Source of the DNA: UMGS1649 sp045652705
Lineage (GTDB): Bacteria > Bacillota > Clostridia > TANB77 > CAG-465
Assembly (NCBI GenBank): GCA_045652705.1
Contig: JAZRUV010000032.1
Span: forward strand, 1 to 48,559
Direction of reading: 5' to 3'
Length of the DNA stretch: 48,559 bases
The position numbers and the translations under genes were made by a program. The stretch's first letter is position 1; the number at the start of each line of letters is the position of its first letter. Under the pieces are notes generated by a model that was given only the letters and a program-made list of their open reading frames with translations, did no database searches and was not told the DNA's origin. This document shows, piece after piece, positions 35,736-43,909 of the stretch.

Positions 35736-36473
35736 TTATTCTGCTACAAATGGTATATTTTGTTCTTTTGCAAATGTTTCAATATAGCTTCCAGCTTTTC
35801 CGTGAAGTGTTAGACTGTCACACAAATAGAAAATCGTCGGTGCAATAGTAGTATCAATTGTTGTTAATGTAGGTGCTATATACAATTCTTTTAAATTAGA
35901 ACAGAAGAAGAATGCATTTTCTCCAATGCTTTTTAACGAATTTCCTAACACAACCGTTGTTAATGATGGACAATTATTAAACGCATTGTCTGCTATAATT
36001 TCAACCCCCTCACATACAACAACTTCAACATATTTATTGTTTCCACATATGGTACTTATCTCTTTTACAGTATTTGGAATATATATTCCTCTTACCGTAC
36101 TTTCATTGGCAAATACCATTCCGCCAACTCTTATAACATTTTGTCCATTTATTGTTTCTGGAATAACTACTATATCATCAGTTCCATTGTAGTTTCTTAT
36201 TTCTATTCCACCTGCTATTTCTGCATATGTAAAATCACTAATTGGTGTAACTTTGTGATTTCTAACTACATCTTCTGTTATTACATCATATTTATTGTTT
36301 TGATTACTATCACTTTCATTATTATTGTTAACAACATTGTTATTTGTAACATTAGAATTTAAATTTTGTTCTCCACCATCTTCTTTTGAACCAGTTACCA
36401 AAACCAATACAACAACTGCCATAGCTATTATTGCTACGGTTACTACTAAACCAATTATTTGTTTTTTATTCAT
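35736..36473 (-). CDS. Membrane-anchored leucine-rich-repeat protein 1
   Basis: A 245-residue surface protein: a short positive N-terminus, one membrane helix (about 7-27), an asparagine-rich linker, then BspA-type LRR units (IYIPNTVKEIS, GVEIIADNAFNNCPSL, SLKSIGENAFFFCSNL). Type II topology would put the repeats outside the cell. It is a tandem duplicate of the next gene: the first 110 residues and the last 20 are nearly the same, while the middle LRR units have diverged. BspA-like LRRs often bind host or cell-surface partners. Confidence 0.85.
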   Translation of the reverse strand: MNKKQIIGLVVTVAIIAMAVVVLVLVTGSKEDGGEQNLNSNVTNNNVVNNNNESDSNQNNKYDVITEDVVRNHKVTPISDFTYAEIAGGIEIRNYNGTDDIVVIPETINGQNVIRVGGMVFANESTVRGIYIPNTVKEISTICGNNKYVEVVVCEGVEIIADNAFNNCPSLTTVVLGNSLKSIGENAFFFCSNLKELYIAPTLTTIDTTIAPTIFYLCDSLTLHGKAGSYIETFAKEQNIPFVAE

Positions 36474-36513
36474 TTGTTTTCCTCCTATATTCTCCTAATT
36501 ATATATTTTTATT

Positions 36514-37254
36514 TTATTCTGCTACAAATGGTATATTTTGTTCTTTTGCAAATATTTCAATGTAACTTCCAGATTTTCCGTGAAGTGTTAAATTAGAACA
36601 TCTATAAAACATCATACGTTTATTACTTTCATCAATATTCTTTAAAGAAGGCGCAATATATAGTTCATTTAATTTAGTACAACCCGCAAAAGCTTTATCT
36701 CCCAATTCTTTTAATACATCTCCTAATATTACATTTGTTAATTCTGTACAATTAAGGAAAGTACTTGCTCTTATGACTTCTACTCCCTCACAAACAACTA
36801 CTTCTACCTTTTTGTTATTAGCAAATGTTGCTCCTATCTCTTTTACTGTGTTTGGAATATATACACCCTTGACTCCACTTTCATTTGCAAACACGTAGCC
36901 GCCAACGCTTACAACATTTTGCCCATTTATTGTTTCTGGAATAACTACTATATCATCAGTTCCATTGTAGTTTCTTATTTCTATTCCACCTGCTATTTCA
37001 GCATATGTAAAATCACTAATTGGTGTAACTTTGTGATTTCTAACTACATCTTCTGTTATTACATCATATTTATTGTTTTGATTACTATTACTTTCATTAT
37101 TATTGTTGTTAACAACGTTGTTATTTACAACATTAGAATTTAAATTCTGTTCACCACCGTCTTCTTTTTGGCCTGTTACTAAAAGCAATACAACTATAGC
37201 CATAACTATTATTGCTAAAGTTACTACTAATCCCATTATTTGTTTCTTATTCAT
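36514..37254 (-). CDS. Membrane-anchored leucine-rich-repeat protein 2
   Basis: A 246-residue paralogue of the downstream gene, with the same membrane helix, asparagine linker and BspA-type LRRs (IYIPNTVKEIG becomes VYIPNTVKEIG; GVEVIRASTFLNCTEL; ALKELGDKAFAGCTKL-like units). About 40 bases separate the pair. At the DNA level the block encoding the linker and first repeats is almost unchanged, so the duplication or a later gene conversion is recent. GGAGGAAAA precedes the ATG. Confidence 0.85.
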   Translation of the reverse strand: MNKKQIMGLVVTLAIIVMAIVVLLLVTGQKEDGGEQNLNSNVVNNNVVNNNNNESNSNQNNKYDVITEDVVRNHKVTPISDFTYAEIAGGIEIRNYNGTDDIVVIPETINGQNVVSVGGYVFANESGVKGVYIPNTVKEIGATFANNKKVEVVVCEGVEVIRASTFLNCTELTNVILGDVLKELGDKAFAGCTKLNELYIAPSLKNIDESNKRMMFYRCSNLTLHGKSGSYIEIFAKEQNIPFVAE

Positions 37255-37331
37255 TTGTTTTTCCTCCTATAATCTTACCATTATTTTATACTATATACTT
37301 TTTTATTTCAACACTTCAATATATATTTTTG

Positions 37332-37360
37332 TAATTGTGTCAACAGTGTTGACACAATTT
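37332..37360. repeat. CARTG palindrome P2
   Basis: AATTGTGTCAACA, centre G, TGTTGACACAATT: perfect 13-base arms at 37333-37359. Same arm sequence as P1. Directly followed by the duplicated spoIVA 3' end. Confidence 0.85.
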
Positions 37361-37362
37361 AA

Positions 37363-37407
37363 GAAGGTAGCGGCGGATTGATTTGTATAATATTGTAGCA
37401 AAGATAA
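37363..37407 (+). pseudogene. Duplicated 3' end of spoIVA
   Basis: These 45 bases match 35647-35691 except at three positions. The part before the stop still encodes EGSGGLICIIL and a stop, and all three changes (AGT to AGC, TTA to TTG twice) are synonymous. The copy therefore seems to come from a functional but diverged spoIVA rather than from decay of the local gene. Confidence 0.8.
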
Positions 37408-37436
37408 GAGGAATGGAACAAAGTCCATCCCTCTTA
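37405..37436 (-). terminator. Terminator of the 29-residue-repeat gene
   Basis: On the minus strand TAAGAGGGATGGA pairs with TCCATTCCTCTTA (one G-U wobble), followed by TCTTT. Confidence 0.75.
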
Positions 37437-37441
37437 TATGT

Positions 37442-38890
37442 TTAATTAAACAGTTGCTCTAAATTTTTTCTTTCGTATTCTTTCCTTAATATTCTCATTG
37501 AACCAACCACCATTTCAGGATGCGCATAGCTTTTTACTTGCTCCATAGTCAGTCCGTTTACAAAACCCAGTCGAATTTCATCCATTTGAGAATAAGTTAA
37601 TTTTTCGTTTGCAATCATTGCAATTTGTTCTTCGGTTAAATTCGCTCGTAAACTCAAACGAATCGTGCGCATTTGCGCCGCACAAAATATTGTATTTGCA
37701 TATTTTGCAACTTGCTCTGCAGTTAATCCGCCTACAAGTCCCCGATGAATTTCTTCCATTTCGTGGGGACTAAATTTTTTGTCCGCATATATTTTGACTT
37801 TGCTTTCCGCCAAGCCCTGTATAAATCCAATTCGAATTTTTTTCATTTGCTCAGCATTAAAATAAGGTTTAGCATAAATATTTACTTTAGATACTGGCAA
37901 TTCGCCCTCTAATCCAATACGAATCTCACGCATTTGCTCCCAATCAAAATGGTTTTTTGCGTATATCCCTACTTCTTCTGTTGTTAAATTGTTCAAGAAA
38001 CCTAGTAATACTTCATTCATTTGCGCACACGTAAAGTCTTCGTTAACGTACATCCCTACCTGTTCAAATGAAAGGCCAGAATCAAAGCCACACCTTATAG
38101 CTTGCATCTGTACAATGTTATATTTAGGATTGGCATATACTTGTACCTGTTCTACTGTTAATCCGCCTTCTATACCTTCTCTGATTTCACTCATTTCTTC
38201 GCTAGTAAATGCACTGTTTGCATAAAGTCTTATTTGTTCGTAGGTAAGACCATTTTCAAGTCCAGAAACTATTTCATCAAGCTGTGAGCCATTCATTTTT
38301 TCCATCTTGCATTGATCTATTTGCTCTTGTGTTAAACCTTCTTGAAGTTTACTAAACATTTCTTTTTCTGTTATTCCATACTCTAATATAGCTATAAGCG
38401 CATACTTTACGGACGAATTTCTTGCTCTCTTAAAATATTCACCCGATTCTTCAACAGACAAACCACGCTCAAATGTAAGCCTAATAAGCTTCATATCCGA
38501 ATCATCAAAATACGGCTTTGCATATACATTCACATGCTCTTCTGTGAGTCCATTTAAGAAACCCAAAATAATTTCATGAATTTCCTGTGCATTGCAGCCA
38601 ATATACAGACATTTTTCCATTTGTTTTTCACAAAGGCCACTTTCAAAACCAAATCTCAGCTGACTCAAATATGCCTGTTGCTTTCTCGGAATGATAGTAT
38701 CATCGTGATTAAATCTAACTTCATGTTCTTCATCATCTACAAATTTCAGTTTTTCCAAGCACTCACATATTGTAGGGGCAAATGTTTTTATAAAATTTAA
38801 CGCCTTCCGATTTGTTTTAAGCAAACTATACCACTTTGCATATTCTTCTCCTGACATTAATCCCAAAACCATATTTAATTCTTTGTTCAT
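37442..38890 (-). CDS. Protein made of about twelve 29-residue repeats
   Basis: A 482-residue protein. From about residue 70 it consists of units such as MSEIREGIEGGLTVEQVQVY followed by ANPKYNIVQ, each 29 residues, with pattern MxxIRxGhxxGLTxEQVxxYA. Unit length and helical pattern suggest a right-handed solenoid of helix pairs, as in other alpha-solenoid repeats. No signal peptide or enzyme motif is seen. AAGGAGGAACTACA precedes the ATG. Base composition is less AT-rich than in the LRR genes or spoIVA. I recognise no family; a protein-binding scaffold is likely. Confidence 0.75.
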   Translation of the reverse strand: MNKELNMVLGLMSGEEYAKWYSLLKTNRKALNFIKTFAPTICECLEKLKFVDDEEHEVRFNHDDTIIPRKQQAYLSQLRFGFESGLCEKQMEKCLYIGCNAQEIHEIILGFLNGLTEEHVNVYAKPYFDDSDMKLIRLTFERGLSVEESGEYFKRARNSSVKYALIAILEYGITEKEMFSKLQEGLTQEQIDQCKMEKMNGSQLDEIVSGLENGLTYEQIRLYANSAFTSEEMSEIREGIEGGLTVEQVQVYANPKYNIVQMQAIRCGFDSGLSFEQVGMYVNEDFTCAQMNEVLLGFLNNLTTEEVGIYAKNHFDWEQMREIRIGLEGELPVSKVNIYAKPYFNAEQMKKIRIGFIQGLAESKVKIYADKKFSPHEMEEIHRGLVGGLTAEQVAKYANTIFCAAQMRTIRLSLRANLTEEQIAMIANEKLTYSQMDEIRLGFVNGLTMEQVKSYAHPEMVVGSMRILRKEYERKNLEQLFN

Positions 38891-39080
38891 TGTAGTTCCT
38901 CCTTAAAATTATTATAGAGTATATTTTTTGCTGTTGCAATTATATCACAGAACATAACATTTGTAAAGTTGACGATTTTACATAATTACAGCCGCAACCT
39001 CATTGCTTTTAAATTATTTATTTATAATATTACAGTTTTGAAAATTCAACTGGATATTTACAAATATTTGTACCTTTTGT

Positions 39081-39108
39081 AATTGTCGCGCCAGTGGCGC
39101 GACAAATT
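39081..39108. repeat. CARTG palindrome P3
   Basis: AATTGTCGCGCCA, centre G, TGGCGCGACAAATT; perfect arms apart from one extra A at the right end. Confidence 0.85.
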
Positions 39109-39243
39109 CAAGTCATGCTCGTACGTTTTTTATTAATATAATATTATTTGCATTTTCTATGTATTCTTACTCCTATAAGCATTTCAAACATTTATATTAA
39201 TAATTATTAAATTGTTTATAAGGCCATTAATTAAGATGTTTTT

Positions 39244-39272
39244 AAATTGTCGCGCCAATGGCGCGACAATTT
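39244..39272. repeat. CARTG palindrome P4
   Basis: AAATTGTCGCGCCA, centre A, and exact complement. Same arm as P3 but with CAATG at the centre. Confidence 0.85.
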
Positions 39273-39311
39273 ATTTAATGTCTACAAATAATTAACCCAT
39301 ATTTTTTCTCA

Positions 39312-39338
39312 AATTGTCTCACCACTGGTGAGACAATT
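39312..39338. repeat. CARTG palindrome P5
   Basis: AATTGTCTCACCA, centre C, exact complement. Its arm is the same as that of P7 inside nuclease gene A. Confidence 0.85.
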
Positions 39339-39372
39339 GACATAATGTTTATAATGTGTTATATTTTTGCCC

Positions 39373-39403
39373 TAAATTGTGTCACCAGTGGTGACACAAT
39401 TTA
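39373..39403. repeat. CARTG palindrome P6
   Basis: TAAATTGTGTCACCA, centre G, exact 15-base complement. Confidence 0.85.
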
Positions 39404-39432
39404 AGTTTGAATAATCAATGCAAAAAATACTT

Positions 39433-40440
39433 TTACGTTTTGACGTTTTCTTCTACTACATCGGAGATTTCTCTTAATTTTTCTTGTAATAGTTCTTTAT
39501 TTATTAGATTTAGTTTGTACTCAGCTACCATTGTAGGAGATAACGTTCTACTCATAGCATACTCTACTACTTCATCATCTTTATTTGCACATAATATTAT
39601 TCCAATACTAGGATTTTCATGTTTCTTCTTAATCTTTCTATCCAATGTTTCTAAATAAAAATCCATTTTAGATATATATTCTGGTTTGAACTCACCTATT
39701 TTTAATTCAAATGCTACTAAACATCTTAATGCCCTACTATAAAACAATAGATCTATAAAGTAATCGTGATTACTAGCTTGAACTTTATATTCCTCTCCAA
39801 CAAAAGAAAAATCTTTACCTATTTCTAGTATAAATTCCTTTAAATTAGCAATTATTGACTTTCTTAAATCTTTTTCTGAATATTCGCTTGGCAAATTCAA
39901 AAACTCTAAACTATATGTGTCCAATATATTTATATTTGGATAGTCATTTTCATCAATTGTTTTAGTTACACTAGGTAATGCTTTACCTTCAGATAACATA
40001 TATCTTTCGTAATAACCACTACTTATTTGTCTATCTAATTCTCTTTTCGTATAATTATTTTTTATGCACATTTTAATATAAAATTCCTTTTCTTTCATTG
40101 TATTTGTTGCACTTAATATTAAAAGATTATTAGTCCAACTAATTTGTCTCACCAACGGTGAGACAAATTCATTATCTTTATAGGTCTCGTAAAATTGTTT
40201 CATCCTATATATTCCTGTTCTATTAAATCCCTTTAAAGTTGGATATTTGTCTTGCATAAATTCTTCTAACCTTTCAACTATTTTATTCCCCCATTCGCCA
40301 CTACATATCTTTTCACTTATGTATTTACCAAAATCCCAGTATAGCGAAATGAGTTCCTCGTTAACTTTCTTATATGCATTATTTCTTCTTACCTCTATCA
40401 TTTGTACTATCTCATTAAAATTCGTATCAATTTCATTCAT
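39433..40440 (-). CDS. DUF1016/YhcG-type PDDEXK nuclease A
   Basis: A 335-residue protein. The N-terminal DUF1016 helical domain runs to about 160 (EELISLYWDFGKYISEKI, GIYRMKQFYETY, ISWTNNLLIL). The C-terminal nuclease fold includes DYFIDLLFYSRALRCLVAFELKIG-type acids and lysine (D, then E-L-K) and GIILCANKDDEVVEYA. ATG 40440 is chosen for AAAGGAGGATAAAA; a longer frame would run through palindrome P8. Residues 90-100 (NEFVSPLVRQI) are encoded by palindrome P7. Nuclease B (42602-43654) is a distant paralogue. Confidence 0.88.
   Translation of the reverse strand: MNEIDTNFNEIVQMIEVRRNNAYKKVNEELISLYWDFGKYISEKICSGEWGNKIVERLEEFMQDKYPTLKGFNRTGIYRMKQFYETYKDNEFVSPLVRQISWTNNLLILSATNTMKEKEFYIKMCIKNNYTKRELDRQISSGYYERYMLSEGKALPSVTKTIDENDYPNINILDTYSLEFLNLPSEYSEKDLRKSIIANLKEFILEIGKDFSFVGEEYKVQASNHDYFIDLLFYSRALRCLVAFELKIGEFKPEYISKMDFYLETLDRKIKKKHENPSIGIILCANKDDEVVEYAMSRTLSPTMVAEYKLNLINKELLQEKLREISDVVEENVKT
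40141..40169. repeat. CARTG-type palindrome P7, inside nuclease gene A
   Basis: AATTTGTCTCACC, three bases, GGTGAGACAAATT. The centre differs from the consensus by one base (CAACG). It encodes residues about 91-100, just before the conserved SW of DUF1016. Confidence 0.85.
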
Positions 40441-40460
40441 TTTTATCCTCCTTTTCCCCT

Positions 40461-40493
40461 TTGAATTCGTCACACAGTGTGTGACGAATTCAA
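40461..40493. repeat. CARTG palindrome P8 in the leader of nuclease A
   Basis: TTGAATTCGTCACACA, centre G, exact 16-base complement. On the minus strand the hairpin ends about eight bases before the RBS of nuclease gene A. Confidence 0.88.
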
Positions 40494-40526
40494 AACTCTC
40501 ATACAAGTTTGTTTTTCATTTATCTT

Positions 40527-40553
40527 AATTCGCTAGACAGTGTCTAGCGAATT
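40527..40553. repeat. CARTG palindrome P9
   Basis: AATTCGCTAGACA, centre G, exact complement; 63 bases from P8, centre to centre. Confidence 0.88.
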
Positions 40554-40594
40554 TACATACTATCATTTCTTAATTCACTCACTTTATTTTTTTC

Positions 40595-40855
40595 TCACAC
40601 ATAACTTGCACCATTTTTTATCAAATAGTTACACACATAATGTTCTTTAGCAAAACTATTCTTTATACATATAACTTCTATTCCTTGACTTAAAGCAAAA
40701 TCCACTATATCTAAAGCTCGCCTTACATTATGCACTTTGTTCACTATAACAACTCTTGCTTCATTTAATTTTCTTTTACTAACCACAATATGTTTTTGTT
40801 TTAAGTGGTTATATAGTTCTTTATTGAGTGTACTTTCAACTAAATATATTTTCAT
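40595..40855 (-). CDS. Mini SLOG/DprA-like protein
   Basis: An 86-residue protein. RRALDIVDFALSQGIEVICI followed by NYLIKNGASYV resembles the end of the DprA Rossmann (SLOG) domain, where a later part reads like ALEQGREVFAVPG...NxLIKxGA. The DNA-binding front half of DprA is absent. AAGGAGAATGCT precedes the ATG. It diverges from dinB and lies upstream of nuclease A on the same strand. It could be a nucleotide-sensing accessory or a DprA remnant. Confidence 0.55.
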   Translation of the reverse strand: MKIYLVESTLNKELYNHLKQKHIVVSKRKLNEARVVIVNKVHNVRRALDIVDFALSQGIEVICIKNSFAKEHYVCNYLIKNGASYV

Positions 40856-40876
40856 AGCATTCTCCTTTTATTTCCA

Positions 40877-40905
40877 TTGACTTAACAAACTTTTGTTTGT
40901 ATAAT
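40877..40905 (+). promoter_or_regulatory. Sigma-A promoter of dinB
   Basis: TTGACT (40877-40882), 17 bases, TATAAT (40900-40905). The ATG at 40904 overlaps the -10 box and so cannot be in the transcript. I see no LexA box. Confidence 0.65.
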
Positions 40906-40921
40906 GTTATTGGTGATTAAA

Positions 40922-42100
40922 TTGTATAAAATATATTTCCATATAGATGTAAATAATGCTTTTCTTTCTTGGGAAGCAATTTATCTAATGCAAAATGGTG
41001 AAAAAATAGATATTAGAAATATAGAATCTGCCGTAGCCGGAGACCCTAAGAACCGTACTGGAGTTATTCTTGCAAAATCTCCAAAAGCTAAAGCAATGGG
41101 AGTAAAAACTGGTGAAGCAATATTTCAAGCTAAGAATAAATGTCCTAATCTTGTGCTATACACACCCCATCACGACTTTTATAACTTGCAAAGTAAAAGA
41201 ATGAAAAAGCTTTTAGAAAATTATTCAGATGTTGTAGAACCTTATTCTGTAGATGAATATTTTATAGAATACGTGCCTATACTCGGAAGTTATATGGATG
41301 TAGCGTGTGAGATACAAAATAAAATATTTAACGAATTGGGATTTACAGTAAACATTGGGATTTCAGATACAAAATATCTTGCAAAAATAGCAAGCGACTT
41401 TGAAAAACCAAATAAAATACATACGTTATTTAAAAGTGAAATTAAAGAAAAACTTTGGCCGCTTAAGGTTGAAGATATGTTTTTACTGGGACCAAAATCT
41501 GCTAAAAAATTAAGAGAAATTGGAATTAATACTGTTGGAAAACTTGCTAACACAAATGTTGAAATTTTAAAAGCTCATTTAAAATCTCACGGCGAAGAAT
41601 TATATAATTTTGCTTGGGGAATGGATATAGACGAAAAGCACGAAAAGAAAGAAGTTCCTAAATCTGTAAGTCACAGCAAAACATCTTCTTATGATTTAAC
41701 AGACATAGATGAAATATATAATTTTATTTTAGATATTGTGAACGATACCTGTATAAGACTAAGACATGAAAAAATGAAAACTAAAAATATTTCTGTAACT
41801 TTAAAAACCAATAATTTTGATGTTTACTCTAGTTCTGTAACACTAGATAGTTCAACAGACTCAACAACGGAAATTTTTAAAATTTGTAAGAGAATTTTTT
41901 ATGATATGTATAAGAAAGAACCTCTTAGACTTATTGGAATAAATCTGTCTTGTCTAGAATCACACGGTGCAGCTCAATTAAATTTATTCGATACTGCAAA
42001 CGCGAAAACTTGCAAAGTGGACAAAACAGTAGACTCTCTATTAGATAAATTTAATGATAATGGATTAATTACTAGAGGTTCTCTTATAAAAGGGAAATAA
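40922..42100 (+). CDS. dinB: Y-family DNA polymerase IV
   Basis: A translesion polymerase of about 392 residues. FHIDVNNAFLSWEA and PYSVDEYFIEY hold the catalytic acids. The helix-hairpin-helix is at LLGPKSAKKLREIG, the little-finger domain follows, and AQLNLF near the end is a beta-clamp binding motif. I choose TTG 40922 with GGTGA upstream, because the in-frame ATG 40904 lies inside the -10 box. Its stop abuts that of the convergent GNAT gene without a gap. Confidence 0.9.
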   Translation: MYKIYFHIDVNNAFLSWEAIYLMQNGEKIDIRNIESAVAGDPKNRTGVILAKSPKAKAMGVKTGEAIFQAKNKCPNLVLYTPHHDFYNLQSKRMKKLLENYSDVVEPYSVDEYFIEYVPILGSYMDVACEIQNKIFNELGFTVNIGISDTKYLAKIASDFEKPNKIHTLFKSEIKEKLWPLKVEDMFLLGPKSAKKLREIGINTVGKLANTNVEILKAHLKSHGEELYNFAWGMDIDEKHEKKEVPKSVSHSKTSSYDLTDIDEIYNFILDIVNDTCIRLRHEKMKTKNISVTLKTNNFDVYSSSVTLDSSTDSTTEIFKICKRIFYDMYKKEPLRLIGINLSCLESHGAAQLNLFDTANAKTCKVDKTVDSLLDKFNDNGLITRGSLIKGK

Positions 42101-42565
42101 TTATACTACTTTTAATATATTCTCTATAATTCCCCTTGTTACTTCATAGTTTTTTCTTGTTCTAAAACCAATGCTTTCATACCAAGTTATTGGAAAATTT
42201 GTTAATGTATAAATGCTGGATTCAATTTCACGAATATTGTATTTGTTTTCAGCTTTTATACATACTTTTCTCATAAGCTTAGAACCTATCTTTTTTCTTC
42301 TATAATCTGGATGTACTAATAATACTTTAAAATCTACTATCTCTTTATTAAATTCTGGTAAAACTACTGCAAGTGCAACTCCCACTATTTTATCATTATC
42401 TACTGCTACAAAGCATAAATCCTTACAAATTCTATATTGCATTAATATGAATTTTTCAGCATATGTTTCATCCCATCTTCTTGACTTTTCATCCTTTTTA
42501 TAACTTTCCACAAATAGCTTGGCTACTATGTTTATTTCATTTCTTTTTAATAATCTAATTCTCAT
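42101..42565 (-). CDS. GNAT-family acetyltransferase
   Basis: A 154-residue N-acetyltransferase. The acetyl-CoA motif is VHPDYRRKKIGSKLMRKV and the C-terminal motif is WYESIGFRTRKNYE. The start at 42565 follows AGGGTG; the GTG at 42574 is part of that site. Substrate unknown. It follows nuclease B on the same strand. Confidence 0.85.
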   Translation of the reverse strand: MRIRLLKRNEINIVAKLFVESYKKDEKSRRWDETYAEKFILMQYRICKDLCFVAVDNDKIVGVALAVVLPEFNKEIVDFKVLLVHPDYRRKKIGSKLMRKVCIKAENKYNIREIESSIYTLTNFPITWYESIGFRTRKNYEVTRGIIENILKVV

Positions 42566-42601
42566 TTGAAACACCCTAAAATATTATGTGTGCGTTTTAG
42601 T

Positions 42602-43654
42602 TTAGTATTCAATAGCTTCACTTTTTACTAATTCAATTAATTCTTTTTCTTCTTTTATAATGTTTATTAACTCATCTTTTGATGGCATATATGTAAGATA
42701 CTTTGAAGCATAAATGTTTTTACTATTTTCCCCTAATATCATTTCCACCACAGTATCATCTTTATCTGCACAAAGCAATATTCCAATAGGCTCATTTTCA
42801 CCTTCTACCATTTCCGTTTTCTTAAAATAATTAACATACATTTGCATTTGTCCAATATCTTGATGAGTCAATTTCCCTATTTTCAAATCTATTATTACGA
42901 AACACTTATCAAGTCTATTGTAAAACACTAAATCCGGATAATAATATTCTAATCCTATTTTAATTCTTTGTTGGTTTGAAACAAAAGAAAATCCTCTTCC
43001 AAGTTCTAATAAAAAATCTGTCAAATGTGAAAGCAAAGCCTTTTCTAAATCTGTTTCTAAATAGTTTTTATTTTCTTTTAAACCAGCAAATTCGAAAATA
43101 TATGGTGTCTTTAATAGCTCTTGTGGTTCTTTTTCTATTAATCCATTTTTAGCCTCATTCATAATTTTACTTTTATTTGGTGATATTAGATATCTATCAT
43201 ATAATTTGGTATTTATTTGTCTATTTAATTCTCTATAACTCCAATTAGACTTTATTGCTTCTATTTCATAAAATTCTCGTTCTTCTTTTCTGTTTATCTT
43301 TATTAGTTCTCTAAAATGTGACCAGCTTAATTCATGCGGCACTGCCGCAAGAATTGGATATAGCTCATAAAACTTGCGCATTCTTCTTATACTCATTATA
43401 GAAAAACCATTTCCAAACTCATTAGTTAGTCTTACAGATAACTGTTCTATTACTTGTTTTCCATAACTTGCTTTGGTACTATTTCCAGACAACTCATATG
43501 TTATTTTACCAATATACCAATATATTTCTACCATAGTTGTATCAATATGCTTTAACATTTTACCACGAGCTGAAATAATTTTTTCTTTAATATCTTTGTA
43601 AATATTGTCTATATTTACTTTATTACCATTTATACTAACCATTTCTTTACTCAT
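42602..43654 (-). CDS. DUF1016/YhcG-type PDDEXK nuclease B
   Basis: A 350-residue paralogue of nuclease A. The N-terminal DUF1016 domain contains TTMVEIYWYIGKITYEL, SIRRMRKFYELYPI and LSWSHFRELI. The C-terminal PDDEXK-like domain contains EYYYPDLVFYNRLDKCFVI, then DLKIGKL (D, then D-x-K), and PIGILLCADKDDTVVEM. ATG 43654 is preferred to the ATG at 43666. Residues 100-109 (ILAAVPHEL) are encoded by palindrome P10. YhcG-type proteins are thought to be DNA endonucleases; no methylase is near. Confidence 0.88.
   Translation of the reverse strand: MSKEMVSINGNKVNIDNIYKDIKEKIISARGKMLKHIDTTMVEIYWYIGKITYELSGNSTKASYGKQVIEQLSVRLTNEFGNGFSIMSIRRMRKFYELYPILAAVPHELSWSHFRELIKINRKEEREFYEIEAIKSNWSYRELNRQINTKLYDRYLISPNKSKIMNEAKNGLIEKEPQELLKTPYIFEFAGLKENKNYLETDLEKALLSHLTDFLLELGRGFSFVSNQQRIKIGLEYYYPDLVFYNRLDKCFVIIDLKIGKLTHQDIGQMQMYVNYFKKTEMVEGENEPIGILLCADKDDTVVEMILGENSKNIYASKYLTYMPSKDELINIIKEEKELIELVKSEAIEY
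43329..43355. repeat. CARTG palindrome P10, inside nuclease gene B
   Basis: AATTCATGCGGCA, centre C, TGCCGCAAGAATT; one mismatch. It encodes residues just before the conserved SW and is centred on the same codon as P7 in gene A. Confidence 0.85.
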
Positions 43655-43698
43655 TACATAGACCACTTCCTTTTTATTGTATATTTAATGTGTTTTCC

Positions 43699-43725
43699 AA
43701 TTCGGTCCGCAATGCGGACCGAATT
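43699..43725. repeat. CARTG palindrome P11
   Basis: AATTCGGTCCGCA, centre A, exact complement. Confidence 0.88.
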
Positions 43726-43768
43726 CGATGACTACTGTTTTTCAAATTCCTAACAAAATATCCTTCTC

Positions 43769-43795
43769 AATTCACGCGGCAATGCCGCGCGAATT
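43769..43795. repeat. CARTG palindrome P12
   Basis: AATTCACGCGGCA, centre A, TGCCGCGCGAATT; one mismatch. It shares GCGGCA with P10 inside nuclease gene B. Confidence 0.85.
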
Positions 43796-43842
43796 CAATG
43801 TACTATTACTTTTTTAGTTTCTTTAACAAAATATCTTCTTTC

Positions 43843-43869
43843 AATTTGTGCGGCATTGCCGCACAAATT
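43843..43869. repeat. CARTG palindrome P13
   Basis: AATTTGTGCGGCA, centre T, exact complement; also shares GCGGCA with P10. Confidence 0.88.
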
Positions 43870-43909
43870 AGATGCATTAATAAAATTTATATTGAATAAA
43901 TTTTTCTCC

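Larger units (their letters stand above)
38891..39432. other. Intergenic region with four CARTG palindromes
   Basis: A 542-base gap downstream of nuclease gene A with no convincing coding sequence. It contains palindromes P3 to P6 (listed separately) and AT-rich sequence. P4, P5 and P6 are 67 and 63 bases apart, centre to centre. Confidence 0.7.

Noticed and set aside
40441..40506. N-terminal extension of nuclease A through palindrome P8
   Set aside because: A strong RBS lies directly before ATG 40440, and the extension does not resemble the DUF1016 N-terminus; P8 belongs to the leader.
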